Made by a program: the position numbers and the translations under genes. Under the pieces are notes generated by a model. That model saw only the letters and a list, made by a program, of their open reading frames with translations. It was not told where the DNA came from and ran no database searches. A DNA stretch of 64,000 nt from Marinirhabdus sp963793275 (lineage in GTDB: Bacteria; Bacteroidota; Bacteroidia; Flavobacteriales; Flavobacteriaceae), in contig CAWBZL010000003.1 of the NCBI GenBank assembly GCA_963793275.1, positions 1,364,001 through 1,428,000 of the forward strand, read 5' to 3'. Position 1 is the first letter of the stretch; every line of letters starts with the position of its first letter. Positions 36,414 through 44,259 of the stretch are shown one piece after another.

Positions 36414-38039
36414 TTGCACGCTTTTAAAAATAAAATAGCAAATACACATAGCACCAAAACACACTATTGGCTTTGGTCTCCTTTTGCTTTGGTCCTAGTC
36501 GCTGGTTATTTTCTTATTCCTATCAATAATTTTCTTGATGAAATTTCAGCATTTTGTCTTATGACTTCGGCTATCGTGCTGCTTTGCATTTTTATTAAAA
36601 CCTGGAAAGTATTTCGGCTTTTTACTACCCTGGGATATGTTTTTCTTGCCTTTTTCGCCTTTGTAAAACTTAGTTTTTACAACCAGTATGGTGTCCCAAT
36701 AAGCAGTTCTGCATTGTACGTTATTTTTGAAACCAATACCGGAGAGGCTTCAGATTATCTTTCAAACTATTTTAACGGGATCACCTATATACTTCTTATA
36801 CTACTTATAGTTCCTTTATTTTTTCTACTGAAGGGTTTGTTCGGTAAGAGGAAAATTCAACATACAGTAGAAAGAAGGTCTTTCATATATAAAACCCTCC
36901 TTTTAATAATAGCGTTGGGTTGTGTGTTTTTAATTCATAAAAAATTTAGAACCCAAAATATACCCTATGCTACCGTTGATACCTGGGACGATTATTTAGC
37001 TGCAAAAAAACAACTTAAAGACGCATTGGCTATTCCTACCAGCAATGCTTTTACTACCGTAAAAAGTAAGGACATTCCGCAAACGTACGTGGTGGTTATA
37101 GGGGAGTCTACCTCCAGATGGCATATGCAACTTTATGGGTACGACCGTGAAACCAACCCGCTGTTAACGCAGATAAAAAAAGAGCTTGTAGTCATGGACA
37201 GTGTAATTACACCACACGTACATACCATTACAGCACTAGAGAAAATCCTTACGCTCGCAAACAATACTACTCAGGCGCCTTCACCTAATGGATCTATCAT
37301 TCAGCTGGCAAATATGGCTGGCTTTACTACGTATTGGCTATCTAACCAAAAACCCGTAGGCTTGTATGAAAGCATCCCGACTATTATTGGAAGCGCAGCA
37401 AAACAAAGGCGTTTTATGGCCACAGATGACTATAATTATACTATTTATGACGAAACTTTGCTGCCGGTTCTGGATGAAATTTTAAAAGATAAGGACGCTT
37501 CAAAAAAAATTATTTTTATACATCTTATCGGGACTCATTTGCGGTATGAAAAAAGATACCCGGAAGCCTTTAATTTCTTTACTACTCCCTACAGAGGGTT
37601 AAAATTTCAGCACGAAAAAGCTATCACACAAACCAACACCTACGACAATGCTACATTGTACAACGACTTTATCATTAGAGAGATCATTGAAAAACTGAGG
37701 GCCGCAAATGCATATAGCTATATGGCCTATTTTTCAGATCACGGGGACGAGGTGTATGATACTATGGATTTTTTGGGCCATAACGAATACCACGGCACAC
37801 GACCTATGTTTGAAGTGCCACTCCTTTTTTGGTTTTCAGAAAAATATAAGAATGCGAATGGAACCCTCACAAAAGATATAGCAAATAGAAAATATAGTCT
37901 CACAGATTTCCCACACACCTTCGCAGGACTTAGTCATATAAATTTTGCAGGGTTTGATGCCTCCAGAAATGTTCTGGATAGCACATTTGTGGTACGAAAG
38001 AGAATAATTAAAGACTCCCTTAATTATGATAAAAAATAA
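36414..38039 (+). CDS. Phosphoethanolamine transferase (EptA-like, sulfatase fold)
   Basis: 541 residues from a TTG directly after the preceding TAG; the next in-frame ATG lies beyond the first membrane segment, so TTG is preferred. About five N-terminal membrane segments (to residue 185) precede a periplasmic sulfatase-like domain. VVVIGESTSRWHMQLYGYDR contains the nucleophile region near 230, IFIHLIGTHLRYEKRYP the substrate loop near 365, and YFSDHGDEVYD the metal-binding Asp/His. These enzymes move phosphoethanolamine from phosphatidylethanolamine to lipid A or another glycan, altering charge and polymyxin susceptibility; the acceptor here is unknown. Its end overlaps the GDPD-like gene by 14 bases. 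Confidence 0.88.
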   Translation: MHAFKNKIANTHSTKTHYWLWSPFALVLVAGYFLIPINNFLDEISAFCLMTSAIVLLCIFIKTWKVFRLFTTLGYVFLAFFAFVKLSFYNQYGVPISSSALYVIFETNTGEASDYLSNYFNGITYILLILLIVPLFFLLKGLFGKRKIQHTVERRSFIYKTLLLIIALGCVFLIHKKFRTQNIPYATVDTWDDYLAAKKQLKDALAIPTSNAFTTVKSKDIPQTYVVVIGESTSRWHMQLYGYDRETNPLLTQIKKELVVMDSVITPHVHTITALEKILTLANNTTQAPSPNGSIIQLANMAGFTTYWLSNQKPVGLYESIPTIIGSAAKQRRFMATDDYNYTIYDETLLPVLDEILKDKDASKKIIFIHLIGTHLRYEKRYPEAFNFFTTPYRGLKFQHEKAITQTNTYDNATLYNDFIIREIIEKLRAANAYSYMAYFSDHGDEVYDTMDFLGHNEYHGTRPMFEVPLLFWFSEKYKNANGTLTKDIANRKYSLTDFPHTFAGLSHINFAGFDASRNVLDSTFVVRKRIIKDSLNYDKK

Positions 38040-38757
38040 GTTGCTACTTGGTTTGGGGATTGTAGTTTTATTAATAATCCTCTTTTGGCTTTATAAACAC
38101 AGTCCAAAAAAAATCGAATTTTTAGGACATTATGAAAAAATTGGAGCCCACCGGGTAAATACACTGAATAAACTGGAAAGTAGTCTGGCTAATTTTGATG
38201 CCATTGAACTTGATCTTGTGTATGTTCCTGAAACCAATATTTTGGATGTTCACCACCCTCCTTCTCCTTCCACAGGGCTGTCTTTTGAAACTTATTTTAA
38301 TTATTTAACTAACAAAGACACGTTTATCTGGCTGGACATTAAAAATCTGGATACAAATAATGCCGGATTAATCTTAAAACTTTTAAATAAGATAGTAGCT
38401 CAAAAAAGCTATCCAAAGGATAAAATTTTAATTGAAACCAGATTTCCTGAAAAATTAGCATTGTTTGCTGCCCAAGGATATAAAACAAGCTATTATTTAC
38501 AACAAAACCTATATAAACTGAAAGGTGAAGCGTTTATTTCAGAAATAAAAAAAATAGAAACTACGCTAGCATCGCAACCCAAACTAGGTATTTCTACTGA
38601 ACATTTTGACTACGAAATTCTAAAAGAATACTTCCCAAAAACTACAAAATATTTTTGGTGTATAAGACATTCAAAAATTGGTGATTATAATGTGGTAAGA
38701 ACCATGCTTAAAGATGAAAGTGTAGCCTTGGTCTTGGTAAATTACAACCCGTTTTAA
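38026..38757 (+). CDS. Glycerophosphodiester phosphodiesterase-like protein, membrane anchored
   Basis: 243 residues. N-terminal membrane anchor LLLGLGIVVLLIILFWLY (about 6-23). The GDPD-type motifs follow in order: GAHRVNT (the H-R pair), AIELDL (E-x-D metal ligands) and ILDVHHPP (second His). Later IWLDIKN and the final WCIRH fit the TIM barrel. The protein is a little short for GDPD, as in PI-PLC-like and FAM151-like relatives. It overlaps the transferase gene by 14 bases, so translation is probably coupled. A neat but unproven reading is that it handles diacylglycerol- or glycerol-phosphate products next to the transferase. It converges on the response-regulator gene, 3 bases away. Confidence 0.75.
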   Translation: MIKNKLLLGLGIVVLLIILFWLYKHSPKKIEFLGHYEKIGAHRVNTLNKLESSLANFDAIELDLVYVPETNILDVHHPPSPSTGLSFETYFNYLTNKDTFIWLDIKNLDTNNAGLILKLLNKIVAQKSYPKDKILIETRFPEKLALFAAQGYKTSYYLQQNLYKLKGEAFISEIKKIETTLASQPKLGISTEHFDYEILKEYFPKTTKYFWCIRHSKIGDYNVVRTMLKDESVALVLVNYNPF

Positions 38758-38760
38758 AGG

Positions 38761-39516
38761 CTATTCCAACCACAACTTAAAGTCACGAACGCGTTCGCGT
38801 GCCACAATAACTTCCTGCTCCTTAAAGCCGTTTAGTTTTAATTGCAACCGGCTATTGGTATAGCTAATAATATCTTTAATAGCATTTATATTTACGTAGA
38901 ACTTTCGGCTAATCCTGAAAAACGTTTCCGGCTCCAGCTCTTCTTCCAATTGCTCCAATGTGGTATCCAGCAGATAATCTCTACCCTCTATAGTATGGGC
39001 GTAGGTTCCTTTATTTTCTGAATAGAAGCACTCAATCTCATCTACCGAAATCATTTTTATATGCTGTCCTATTTTGGTTGTGAAACGTTTTTTATACGCT
39101 CTTTCAACAGGATTGGTCAATAGTTTTTTTATATCATCAAAATTTAGCTGAACATTTTGAGCTTTGGGTTGTCGCGATCTATATTTGTTTACTGCGGTAG
39201 CGAGTTCCTCTTCGTCAATTGGCTTTAAGATGTAATCTATACTATTCAGTTTAAAAGCCTGCAATGCGTATTCATCAAACGCTGTTGTGAAAATAATAGA
39301 GCTTTGAATGTCTACTTCGTCAAAAATTTCAAAAGAGAGACCATCACTTAACTGAATGTCTAAAAAAATAAGATCCGGATGTTCGTTGTTTTTAAACCAT
39401 TGTATGGCCTCATCCACACTATGTAACATTTGGTCTACGGCTACGTCCAGACGTTCCAGCATTCGGCTTAGTCTTCTTGCCGCGGGCTTTTCATCTTCAA
39501 TGATTAAAACTTTCAT
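38761..39516 (-). CDS. LytTR-family response regulator
   Basis: 251 residues. An N-terminal receiver domain has the phosphorylatable Asp in LIFLDIQLSDG (about 55), the Thr/Ser in SIIFTTAFDEYA and the Lys in IDYILKPID. A LytTR DNA-binding domain follows from about 145 (TTKIGQHIKMISVDEIECFYSENKG, FFRISRKFYVNINAIKDI). The protein is probably phosphorylated by a LytS/YehU-type kinase; none lies next to it, so it is an orphan in this window. It binds DNA in pairs of direct repeats and may autoregulate. It converges tail to tail with the GDPD-like gene. Confidence 0.92.
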   Translation of the reverse strand: MKVLIIEDEKPAARRLSRMLERLDVAVDQMLHSVDEAIQWFKNNEHPDLIFLDIQLSDGLSFEIFDEVDIQSSIIFTTAFDEYALQAFKLNSIDYILKPIDEEELATAVNKYRSRQPKAQNVQLNFDDIKKLLTNPVERAYKKRFTTKIGQHIKMISVDEIECFYSENKGTYAHTIEGRDYLLDTTLEQLEEELEPETFFRISRKFYVNINAIKDIISYTNSRLQLKLNGFKEQEVIVARERVRDFKLWLE

Positions 39517-39631
39517 GAAATAATGTTTAATTACCGAAAGATACTAAACAGAACTACCACCATGCAAACACAAAAGGAATGAATTGAAAAATTTGAACTG
39601 CTTCAGAAAACAGGTCTGAATAACTTGCTGC

Positions 39632-40135
39632 CTATTTATAAAAAGCAGCGTCTTTACGTAATTGTGCCATTTTAATAGCAGCAATGGCAGCTTCTGTTCC
39701 CTTGTTACCGTGTTTTCCGCCGCTACGGTCAATAGACTGTTGCAGATTATTATCTGTAAGAACACAGAAAATAACAGGAATATCACCTTGTACGTTTAAG
39801 TCTTTAATGCCCTGGGCAACACCTTCGCACACATAATCGAAGTGTTTTGTTTCGCCTTGTATGACGCTACCCACTACTATAATAGCATCCAGCATGTCAA
39901 AACTTTGAGCCATTTTTTTGGCGCCGTAGATAAGTTCAAAACTTCCCGGAACGTTCCAGCGCACAATGTTTTCCTTTTGTCCACCACAATCCAGAATAGC
40001 ATCGAAAGCACCCTGAAACATGCCCTGGGTAATTTTTTCATTCCATTCTGAAACAACAATCCCAAACCGAAAATTTTTCGCATTTGGGATTGTTGTTTTA
40101 TCGTAAACCGATAAGTTATTATTTTGAGTTGCCAT
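39632..40135 (-). CDS. ribH: 6,7-dimethyl-8-ribityllumazine synthase
   Basis: 167 residues. Family motifs: FGIVVSEWNEKITQGMFQGA, NVPGSFELIYGAKKM, GSVIQGETKHFDYVCEG and VLTDNNLQQSIDRSGG with the conserved HGNKG of the phosphate site. It condenses 5-amino-6-ribitylaminouracil with 3,4-dihydroxy-2-butanone 4-phosphate, the latter made by the RibB domain encoded at 43.1 kb, as the penultimate step of riboflavin synthesis. Icosahedral or pentameric assembly is the family norm. It is followed on the same strand by nothing of the pathway; a TPR gene lies upstream 31 bases away, probably in one transcript. Confidence 0.95.
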   Translation of the reverse strand: MATQNNNLSVYDKTTIPNAKNFRFGIVVSEWNEKITQGMFQGAFDAILDCGGQKENIVRWNVPGSFELIYGAKKMAQSFDMLDAIIVVGSVIQGETKHFDYVCEGVAQGIKDLNVQGDIPVIFCVLTDNNLQQSIDRSGGKHGNKGTEAAIAAIKMAQLRKDAAFYK

Positions 40136-40166
40136 ATATATTGCTCCGTTACTAACGGAATAATTT

Positions 40167-40943
40167 TTATTGCATTGCCTCTACTTTCCCTTTGTAAGGG
40201 ATCGCTGTTTTCGCTTCAGTAGATTTTGGATACTGCTTACTTAAATTTTCAAAGTGCTTTAATGCCACATCAGTTTTGCCAATATTCATTGCAATTACAC
40301 CTGCTTTTAATAAAAACCGTGGTGTAGTAACTTCATTTGAACGCATAGTAGCAGCTTCTTCGTAATATTTTAATGCTTCCTCCTTTTGGTCTAACTGTGC
40401 GAATGCATCACCAATAGCACCTTTTGCTAACGGAGCTAGCATTTCATCTTCACTGGAAAAATTATCCAAATGGTTGATAGCTTCCTGGTAGTTACCAGTA
40501 CTTAAATATGCCATACCAGCATAGTATTCGGCAAGATTACCGGCTTTAGTACTACCATAGTTGTCTATAATTTCAAGAAAACCATACTTTCCTCTACCAC
40601 CGTTTAAAGAAAGGTCGTATAAAGAGTCGCTTACAGTTTCATTCCCTAACGCCTGCTCAAAGTACTGCTGCGCCTGGAACATTTCGTTCATAGCCTCAGC
40701 TTCTTTAGGTCCCTGAACCCATTGTTGAAAACCAAGATATCCTAAAACAGCAACGGCAACAACCCCTACTACTATTAAAATTCCCTTTTGGTTTTTCTCT
40801 ACCCAAGCTTCGGTTTTATTAGCACCTTCGTCTAACGTATTAAAAACTTCAGCCGTTGTGCTGTCGCCTTCAAAAACTTCATCCTGCTCTGCTTCGTTCT
40901 TCGGTTTAGGTTGCTTATACCCTCTTTTTTTATATGTAGCCAT
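40167..40943 (-). CDS. TPR protein with a single membrane anchor (YfgM-like)
   Basis: 258 residues. A charged N-terminus precedes a membrane span at about 53-73 (GILIVVGVVAVAVLGYLGFQQW). The periplasmic part contains tetratricopeptide units: AEYYAGMAYLSTGNYQEAINHLDNF, AKGAIGDAFAQLDQKEEALKYYEEAATM and LLKAGVIAMNIGKTDVALKHFENLSKQYPKS. The layout resembles YfgM, which interacts with the Sec translocon and periplasmic chaperones. The position just before ribH is typical of flavobacteria. The function here is inferred from architecture only. Confidence 0.85.
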   Translation of the reverse strand: MATYKKRGYKQPKPKNEAEQDEVFEGDSTTAEVFNTLDEGANKTEAWVEKNQKGILIVVGVVAVAVLGYLGFQQWVQGPKEAEAMNEMFQAQQYFEQALGNETVSDSLYDLSLNGGRGKYGFLEIIDNYGSTKAGNLAEYYAGMAYLSTGNYQEAINHLDNFSSEDEMLAPLAKGAIGDAFAQLDQKEEALKYYEEAATMRSNEVTTPRFLLKAGVIAMNIGKTDVALKHFENLSKQYPKSTEAKTAIPYKGKVEAMQ

Positions 40944-41082
40944 AATTTTGGTTTACTGACGGGCAAAAATAAAATTTTTATTACAATTTAAAAGATAAAA
41001 AAGTTCTTATTTTTCAATAATTTGCAGACTCGATTGTTACCGAGCACACTCACCAACAAAAACGCGCAACCACCTTATTTAT

Positions 41083-42162
41083 ATGATTTTAACATCAGTT
41101 TCATTAATCAACTATAAAAATTTTGAAGCTCATAGTTTTCAATTCGACCCTAAAATAAATTGTTTTGTGGGTAAAAACGGGGTTGGAAAGACCAATGTTT
41201 TGGATGCGATCTACCATCTCTCCTTCGGAAAAAGTTATTTCAACCCAATTACAAGCCAGAATATGAAACACGGCACGGATTTTTTTGTAATTGAAGGGAA
41301 TTATGATAAAAATGAAAGACCCGAAAAAATAATTATCAGTGCCAAAAACGGGCAAAAAAAACACATAAAACGAAACGGTAAAACCTACGACAAGTTCAGT
41401 GAACACATAGGTTTTCTACCCTTAGTAATTATCTCCCCAGCAGATAGGGACTTAATAATTGAAGGTAGCGATACCCGCAGAAAATTTATGGATGGCGTTA
41501 TTTCACAAGGAGACTCCGGCTATTTACATTCGCTAATTAATTACAATAAAGTATTGGCCCAACGCAATGCTTTGCTGAAATATTTTGCTGCCAACAATAC
41601 CTTTAACGTACAACAATTAGAAATCTACGACCAGCAATTACACGACCTGGGAATGCCTATTTTTGAAAAAAGAAGGGAATTTGTGGCAGCCTTTGCTCCT
41701 ATTTTTTTAAAGCGATACCAATCTATTAGCAACGGTACTGAAATTGTAGGATTGAAATACAAGAGCCAGCTTAAGGACGCACCCTTACTGCAACTCCTGC
41801 AAGAAAACCGGAGTAAGGATAAATTTTCACAATATTCAAATTTTGGTATCCATAAAGACGACTTAAAGTTTAATCTGGATGCATATCCTGTGAAGAAATT
41901 TGGCTCGCAAGGGCAACAAAAATCATATCTTATTGCATTAAAGTTGGCACAATTCGATTTTATAAAAGAGCAAAGTGGCGTAACTCCTATTTTATTATTG
42001 GACGATATTTTTGATAAACTAGACGAAGAGCGCGTAGCACAGCTTATTTCTTTGGTAGACGACGACCATTTTGGACAACTTTTTATTAGCGACACGCACG
42101 CTCAGCGAACAGAAGAAATTGTAAAAGAAGTAAGCCAGACCTATAAAATGTTTCCGTTGTGA
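41083..42162 (+). CDS. recF: DNA replication and repair protein RecF
   Basis: 359 residues. Walker A is VGKNGVGKTNVLDAI (about 29-43), the ABC-like signature lies in KKFGSQGQQKSYLIALKLAQ (about 270-290), and Walker B is ILLLDDIFDKLDEERV (about 303-318). RecF is an SMC-like ATPase that loads RecA at gaps with RecO and RecR. The opening LTSVSLINYKNFEAHSF is typical. The stop codon TGA is formed by the first unit of a tandem repeat that fills the spacer to the next gene. DUF721 follows two genes later, a usual neighbour. Confidence 0.95.
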   Translation: MILTSVSLINYKNFEAHSFQFDPKINCFVGKNGVGKTNVLDAIYHLSFGKSYFNPITSQNMKHGTDFFVIEGNYDKNERPEKIIISAKNGQKKHIKRNGKTYDKFSEHIGFLPLVIISPADRDLIIEGSDTRRKFMDGVISQGDSGYLHSLINYNKVLAQRNALLKYFAANNTFNVQQLEIYDQQLHDLGMPIFEKRREFVAAFAPIFLKRYQSISNGTEIVGLKYKSQLKDAPLLQLLQENRSKDKFSQYSNFGIHKDDLKFNLDAYPVKKFGSQGQQKSYLIALKLAQFDFIKEQSGVTPILLLDDIFDKLDEERVAQLISLVDDDHFGQLFISDTHAQRTEEIVKEVSQTYKMFPL

Positions 42163-42234
42163 GTTGTGAGTTGTGAGTTGTGAGTTGTGAGTTGTGAGTT
42201 ATGTGAGTTATGTGAGTTATGTGAGTTATGTGAG
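42157..42234. repeat. Compound heptamer/nonamer tandem repeat overlapping the recF stop
   Basis: Six perfect copies of ttgtgag (42157-42198) run into four perfect copies of ttatgtgag (42199-42234), 78 bases in all. The first unit supplies the recF TGA. The array ends 15 bases before the lipocalin ATG. A GTG at 42187 in the array opens a frame with repeated Cys-Glu-Leu that runs in phase into that gene. The 9-base unit keeps the frame; the 7-base unit does not. The expansion looks recent because the copies are identical. Confidence 0.9.
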
Positions 42235-42249
42235 TTAAAAATAAAAAAA

Positions 42250-42669
42250 ATGAATAAATATATACCTGTAGTAATCATAATTTTAGTAATCTGTTCCTGC
42301 GCAAAACAAGATCCAAACGAGCAAATTAAACACCTGCAAGGCTATTGGAATATTGAGAAAGCCGTATTGGAAGATGGTTCTGAAAAAGATTTCAGAATGA
42401 GCACCACCATAGATTTTATGGAGGTAAACGGAACTACCGGTATTCGAAAAAAAGTGCAGCCTAAATTAGATGGCTCCTTTATAACCAGCGACAATGCTGA
42501 AACTTTCAGTATTAAAATTGAAGATGACAGCTTACGATTATATTATAACACTCCGTACGACTCCTGGAAAGAAACTGTTATAAAAGCAAAAGACAATAGC
42601 CTGGTAGTTTTAAACCGTGATGGAAAAACCTACTTTTACAAAAAATTCGTGACGTTCAATTTTAATTAA
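42250..42669 (+). CDS. Lipocalin-like lipoprotein
   Basis: 139 residues from ATG 42250, preceded by aaaataaaaaaa. Lipoprotein signal MNKYIPVVIIILVICSC. The body is a small beta-sandwich: LQGYWNIEKAVLEDGSEKDF, TIDFMEVNGTTGIRKKV, SFSIKIEDDSL-type strands (ETFSIKIEDDSLRLYYNTPYDSW) and LVVLNRDGKTYFYKKF, the lipocalin-like (Lipocalin_4) pattern of Bacteroidota. It would bind a small hydrophobic ligand or serve structurally; not known. A longer form beginning at GTG 42187 in the repeat is possible but would bury the signal peptide, so I prefer the ATG. Confidence 0.75.
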   Translation: MNKYIPVVIIILVICSCAKQDPNEQIKHLQGYWNIEKAVLEDGSEKDFRMSTTIDFMEVNGTTGIRKKVQPKLDGSFITSDNAETFSIKIEDDSLRLYYNTPYDSWKETVIKAKDNSLVVLNRDGKTYFYKKFVTFNFN

Positions 42670-42719
42670 ATTTTCAAGATCCTAAACGTTTCAATAACTA
42701 AACACCTCAACGTAATAAT

Positions 42720-43016
42720 ATGGCTAAAAGAGACGCAGAAGAAAGTACCATTGGCGACGTTCTAAAAAACTTTATCGCTTCCAACAAACTTGAAAAAGGG
42801 CTGGATAAAGTTTCTATTAAAGATGCCTGGCACCTGGTTATGGGCGACGCTATTTCAAAATACACTACGGGCCTTTTACTGGAGCGGGATACGCTATTTG
42901 TAAGTTTAAGTTCCTCTGTTTTAAGAGAAGAACTAAGCTACGGAAAGGAAAAAATAATAAAACTTCTTAATGAAGAAGTTGGAAAAGAATTGGTGACTAA
43001 ATTGGTCTTAAAATAG
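42720..43016 (+). CDS. DUF721 (DciA-like) protein
   Basis: 98 residues. The DUF721 pattern is clear: IGDVLKNFIASNKLEKGLDKVSI, WHLVMGDAISKYTTG, LFVSLSSSVLREELSYGKEKIIKLLNEEVG. DciA-type members act as DnaB helicase operators in bacteria without DnaC; whether this short flavobacterial version does so is inference. Position near recF supports a replication or repair link. It starts 50 bases after the lipocalin gene. Confidence 0.85.
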   Translation: MAKRDAEESTIGDVLKNFIASNKLEKGLDKVSIKDAWHLVMGDAISKYTTGLLLERDTLFVSLSSSVLREELSYGKEKIIKLLNEEVGKELVTKLVLK

Positions 43017-43084
43017 GTCCGGAGCTTTAAATTTTCTGCAAATAACCAACCGCTATTTTACTACGTCACAAATCCACAAATGCC

Positions 43085-43092
43085 TATCTTTG
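43085..43092 (+). promoter_or_regulatory. -7 element for ribB
   Basis: tatctttg is an exact TAnnTTTG match 18 bases before the ATG. No clear TTTG stands 19-21 bases upstream. The 94-base spacer is too short for an FMN riboswitch. Confidence 0.45.
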
Positions 43093-43110
43093 CACTCAAA
43101 TTGAATTGTA

Positions 43111-44259
43111 ATGATGACTACCCAAAACGGCACACAGATTAAACTGAATACCATACCAGAAGCCATTGAAGACATTCGTCAGGGCAAGGTTATTATTGTG
43201 GTAGATGATGAAAACCGTGAAAATGAAGGCGATTTTCTGGCTGCAGCCGAAATGGTGACACCAGAAACCATCAATTTTATGGCAACCCACGGACGCGGCC
43301 TTATATGCGCTCCTATTACCGAAACACATTGCAGGGAATTACAACTGGAAATGATGACGGGTAATAATACCGATCCCATGGAAACTGCTTTTACTATTTC
43401 GGTAGATTTAAAAGGTCATGGGGTTACTACGGGGATTTCGGCAGCAGATAGAGCTAAAACTGTAAAAGCTTTAATAGATCCCGAAACAAAACCGTACGAT
43501 TTAAGCAAGCCGGGCCATATTTTTCCGCTTAAGGCAAAAGACGGAGGTGTTTTACGCAGAACCGGACATACCGAAGCAGCCATAGATTTTGCACGTCTAG
43601 CCGGACTGAAACCCGCCGGAGTAATTGTAGAAATTATGAATGAGGACGGTACTATGGCACGATTACCGCATCTGGTTGAAGTTGCCAAACGTTTCAATTT
43701 AAAACTGGTTTCTATTGAAGCATTGGTTGCCTACCGAATGGAACACGATTCTCTAATTGAAAAGAAAGAAGATTTCAATATTAATACAAAGTTTGGTTCA
43801 TTTCGATTAAGAGCGTACAAACAAACTACCAACAACCAGGTACACATTGCATTAACACAAGGTAGTTGGTCGCAAAACGAACCCGTAATGGTGCGTGTTA
43901 ACTCTACTTTGGTGAATAACGATATTTTAGGTACCCTTACCAACAATGCCGATAAAAAACTGGATGATATGTTCAGCGCAATTACTTCAGAAGGGAAAGG
44001 CGCTATTGTTTTTATCAATCAGCAAAGTCAATCTTTTAACTTACTAAGTAGATTAAAAGTACTAAAAGAAACTCAGAAAGAAGGTGAAATAACCAAAGCA
44101 CCAAGCATTGCAATGGATAGTAAAGACTTTGGGATTGGCGCGCAAATCTTACACGATCTGGGTATTCATAAAATAAAATTACTGTCCAACAGCGAGCAAA
44201 CCAAGCGTGTAGGAATGATTGGGTATGGGTTGGAAATTATGGAATATGTTTCGTATTAA
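43111..44259 (+). CDS. ribB: 3,4-dihydroxy-2-butanone-4-phosphate synthase, RibBA-type with degenerate GTP cyclohydrolase half
   Basis: 382 residues. Residues of about 10-210 are a complete RibB: VDDENRENEGDFLAAAE, THGRGLICAPIT, TTGISAADRAKT and RRTGHTEAAIDFARLAG. Residues of about 215-382 align with GTP cyclohydrolase II (FGSFRLRAY, a final VGMIGYGLEIMEYV), but the zinc Cys residues are gone: the region that should read like S-E-C-L-T-G-D and R-C-D-C-G reads NSTLVNNDILGTLTNNADKKL. The second half should therefore lack cyclohydrolase activity. The first half converts ribulose 5-phosphate to dihydroxybutanone phosphate for RibH, encoded 3 kb away. Its TAA overlaps the stop of the opposing aminotransferase gene. 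Confidence 0.93.
   Translation: MMTTQNGTQIKLNTIPEAIEDIRQGKVIIVVDDENRENEGDFLAAAEMVTPETINFMATHGRGLICAPITETHCRELQLEMMTGNNTDPMETAFTISVDLKGHGVTTGISAADRAKTVKALIDPETKPYDLSKPGHIFPLKAKDGGVLRRTGHTEAAIDFARLAGLKPAGVIVEIMNEDGTMARLPHLVEVAKRFNLKLVSIEALVAYRMEHDSLIEKKEDFNINTKFGSFRLRAYKQTTNNQVHIALTQGSWSQNEPVMVRVNSTLVNNDILGTLTNNADKKLDDMFSAITSEGKGAIVFINQQSQSFNLLSRLKVLKETQKEGEITKAPSIAMDSKDFGIGAQILHDLGIHKIKLLSNSEQTKRVGMIGYGLEIMEYVSY

Noticed and set aside
39544..39786. 80-residue ORF overlapping the end of ribH
   Set aside because: Same strand but a different frame over the conserved ribH end; no independent coding signal.
42157..42234. CRISPR array
   Set aside because: The units are directly abutting 7- and 9-base repeats without spacers, and there are no cas genes.
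43017..43110. FMN riboswitch upstream of ribB
   Set aside because: The 94-base spacer is too short and lacks the conserved RFN-element words.
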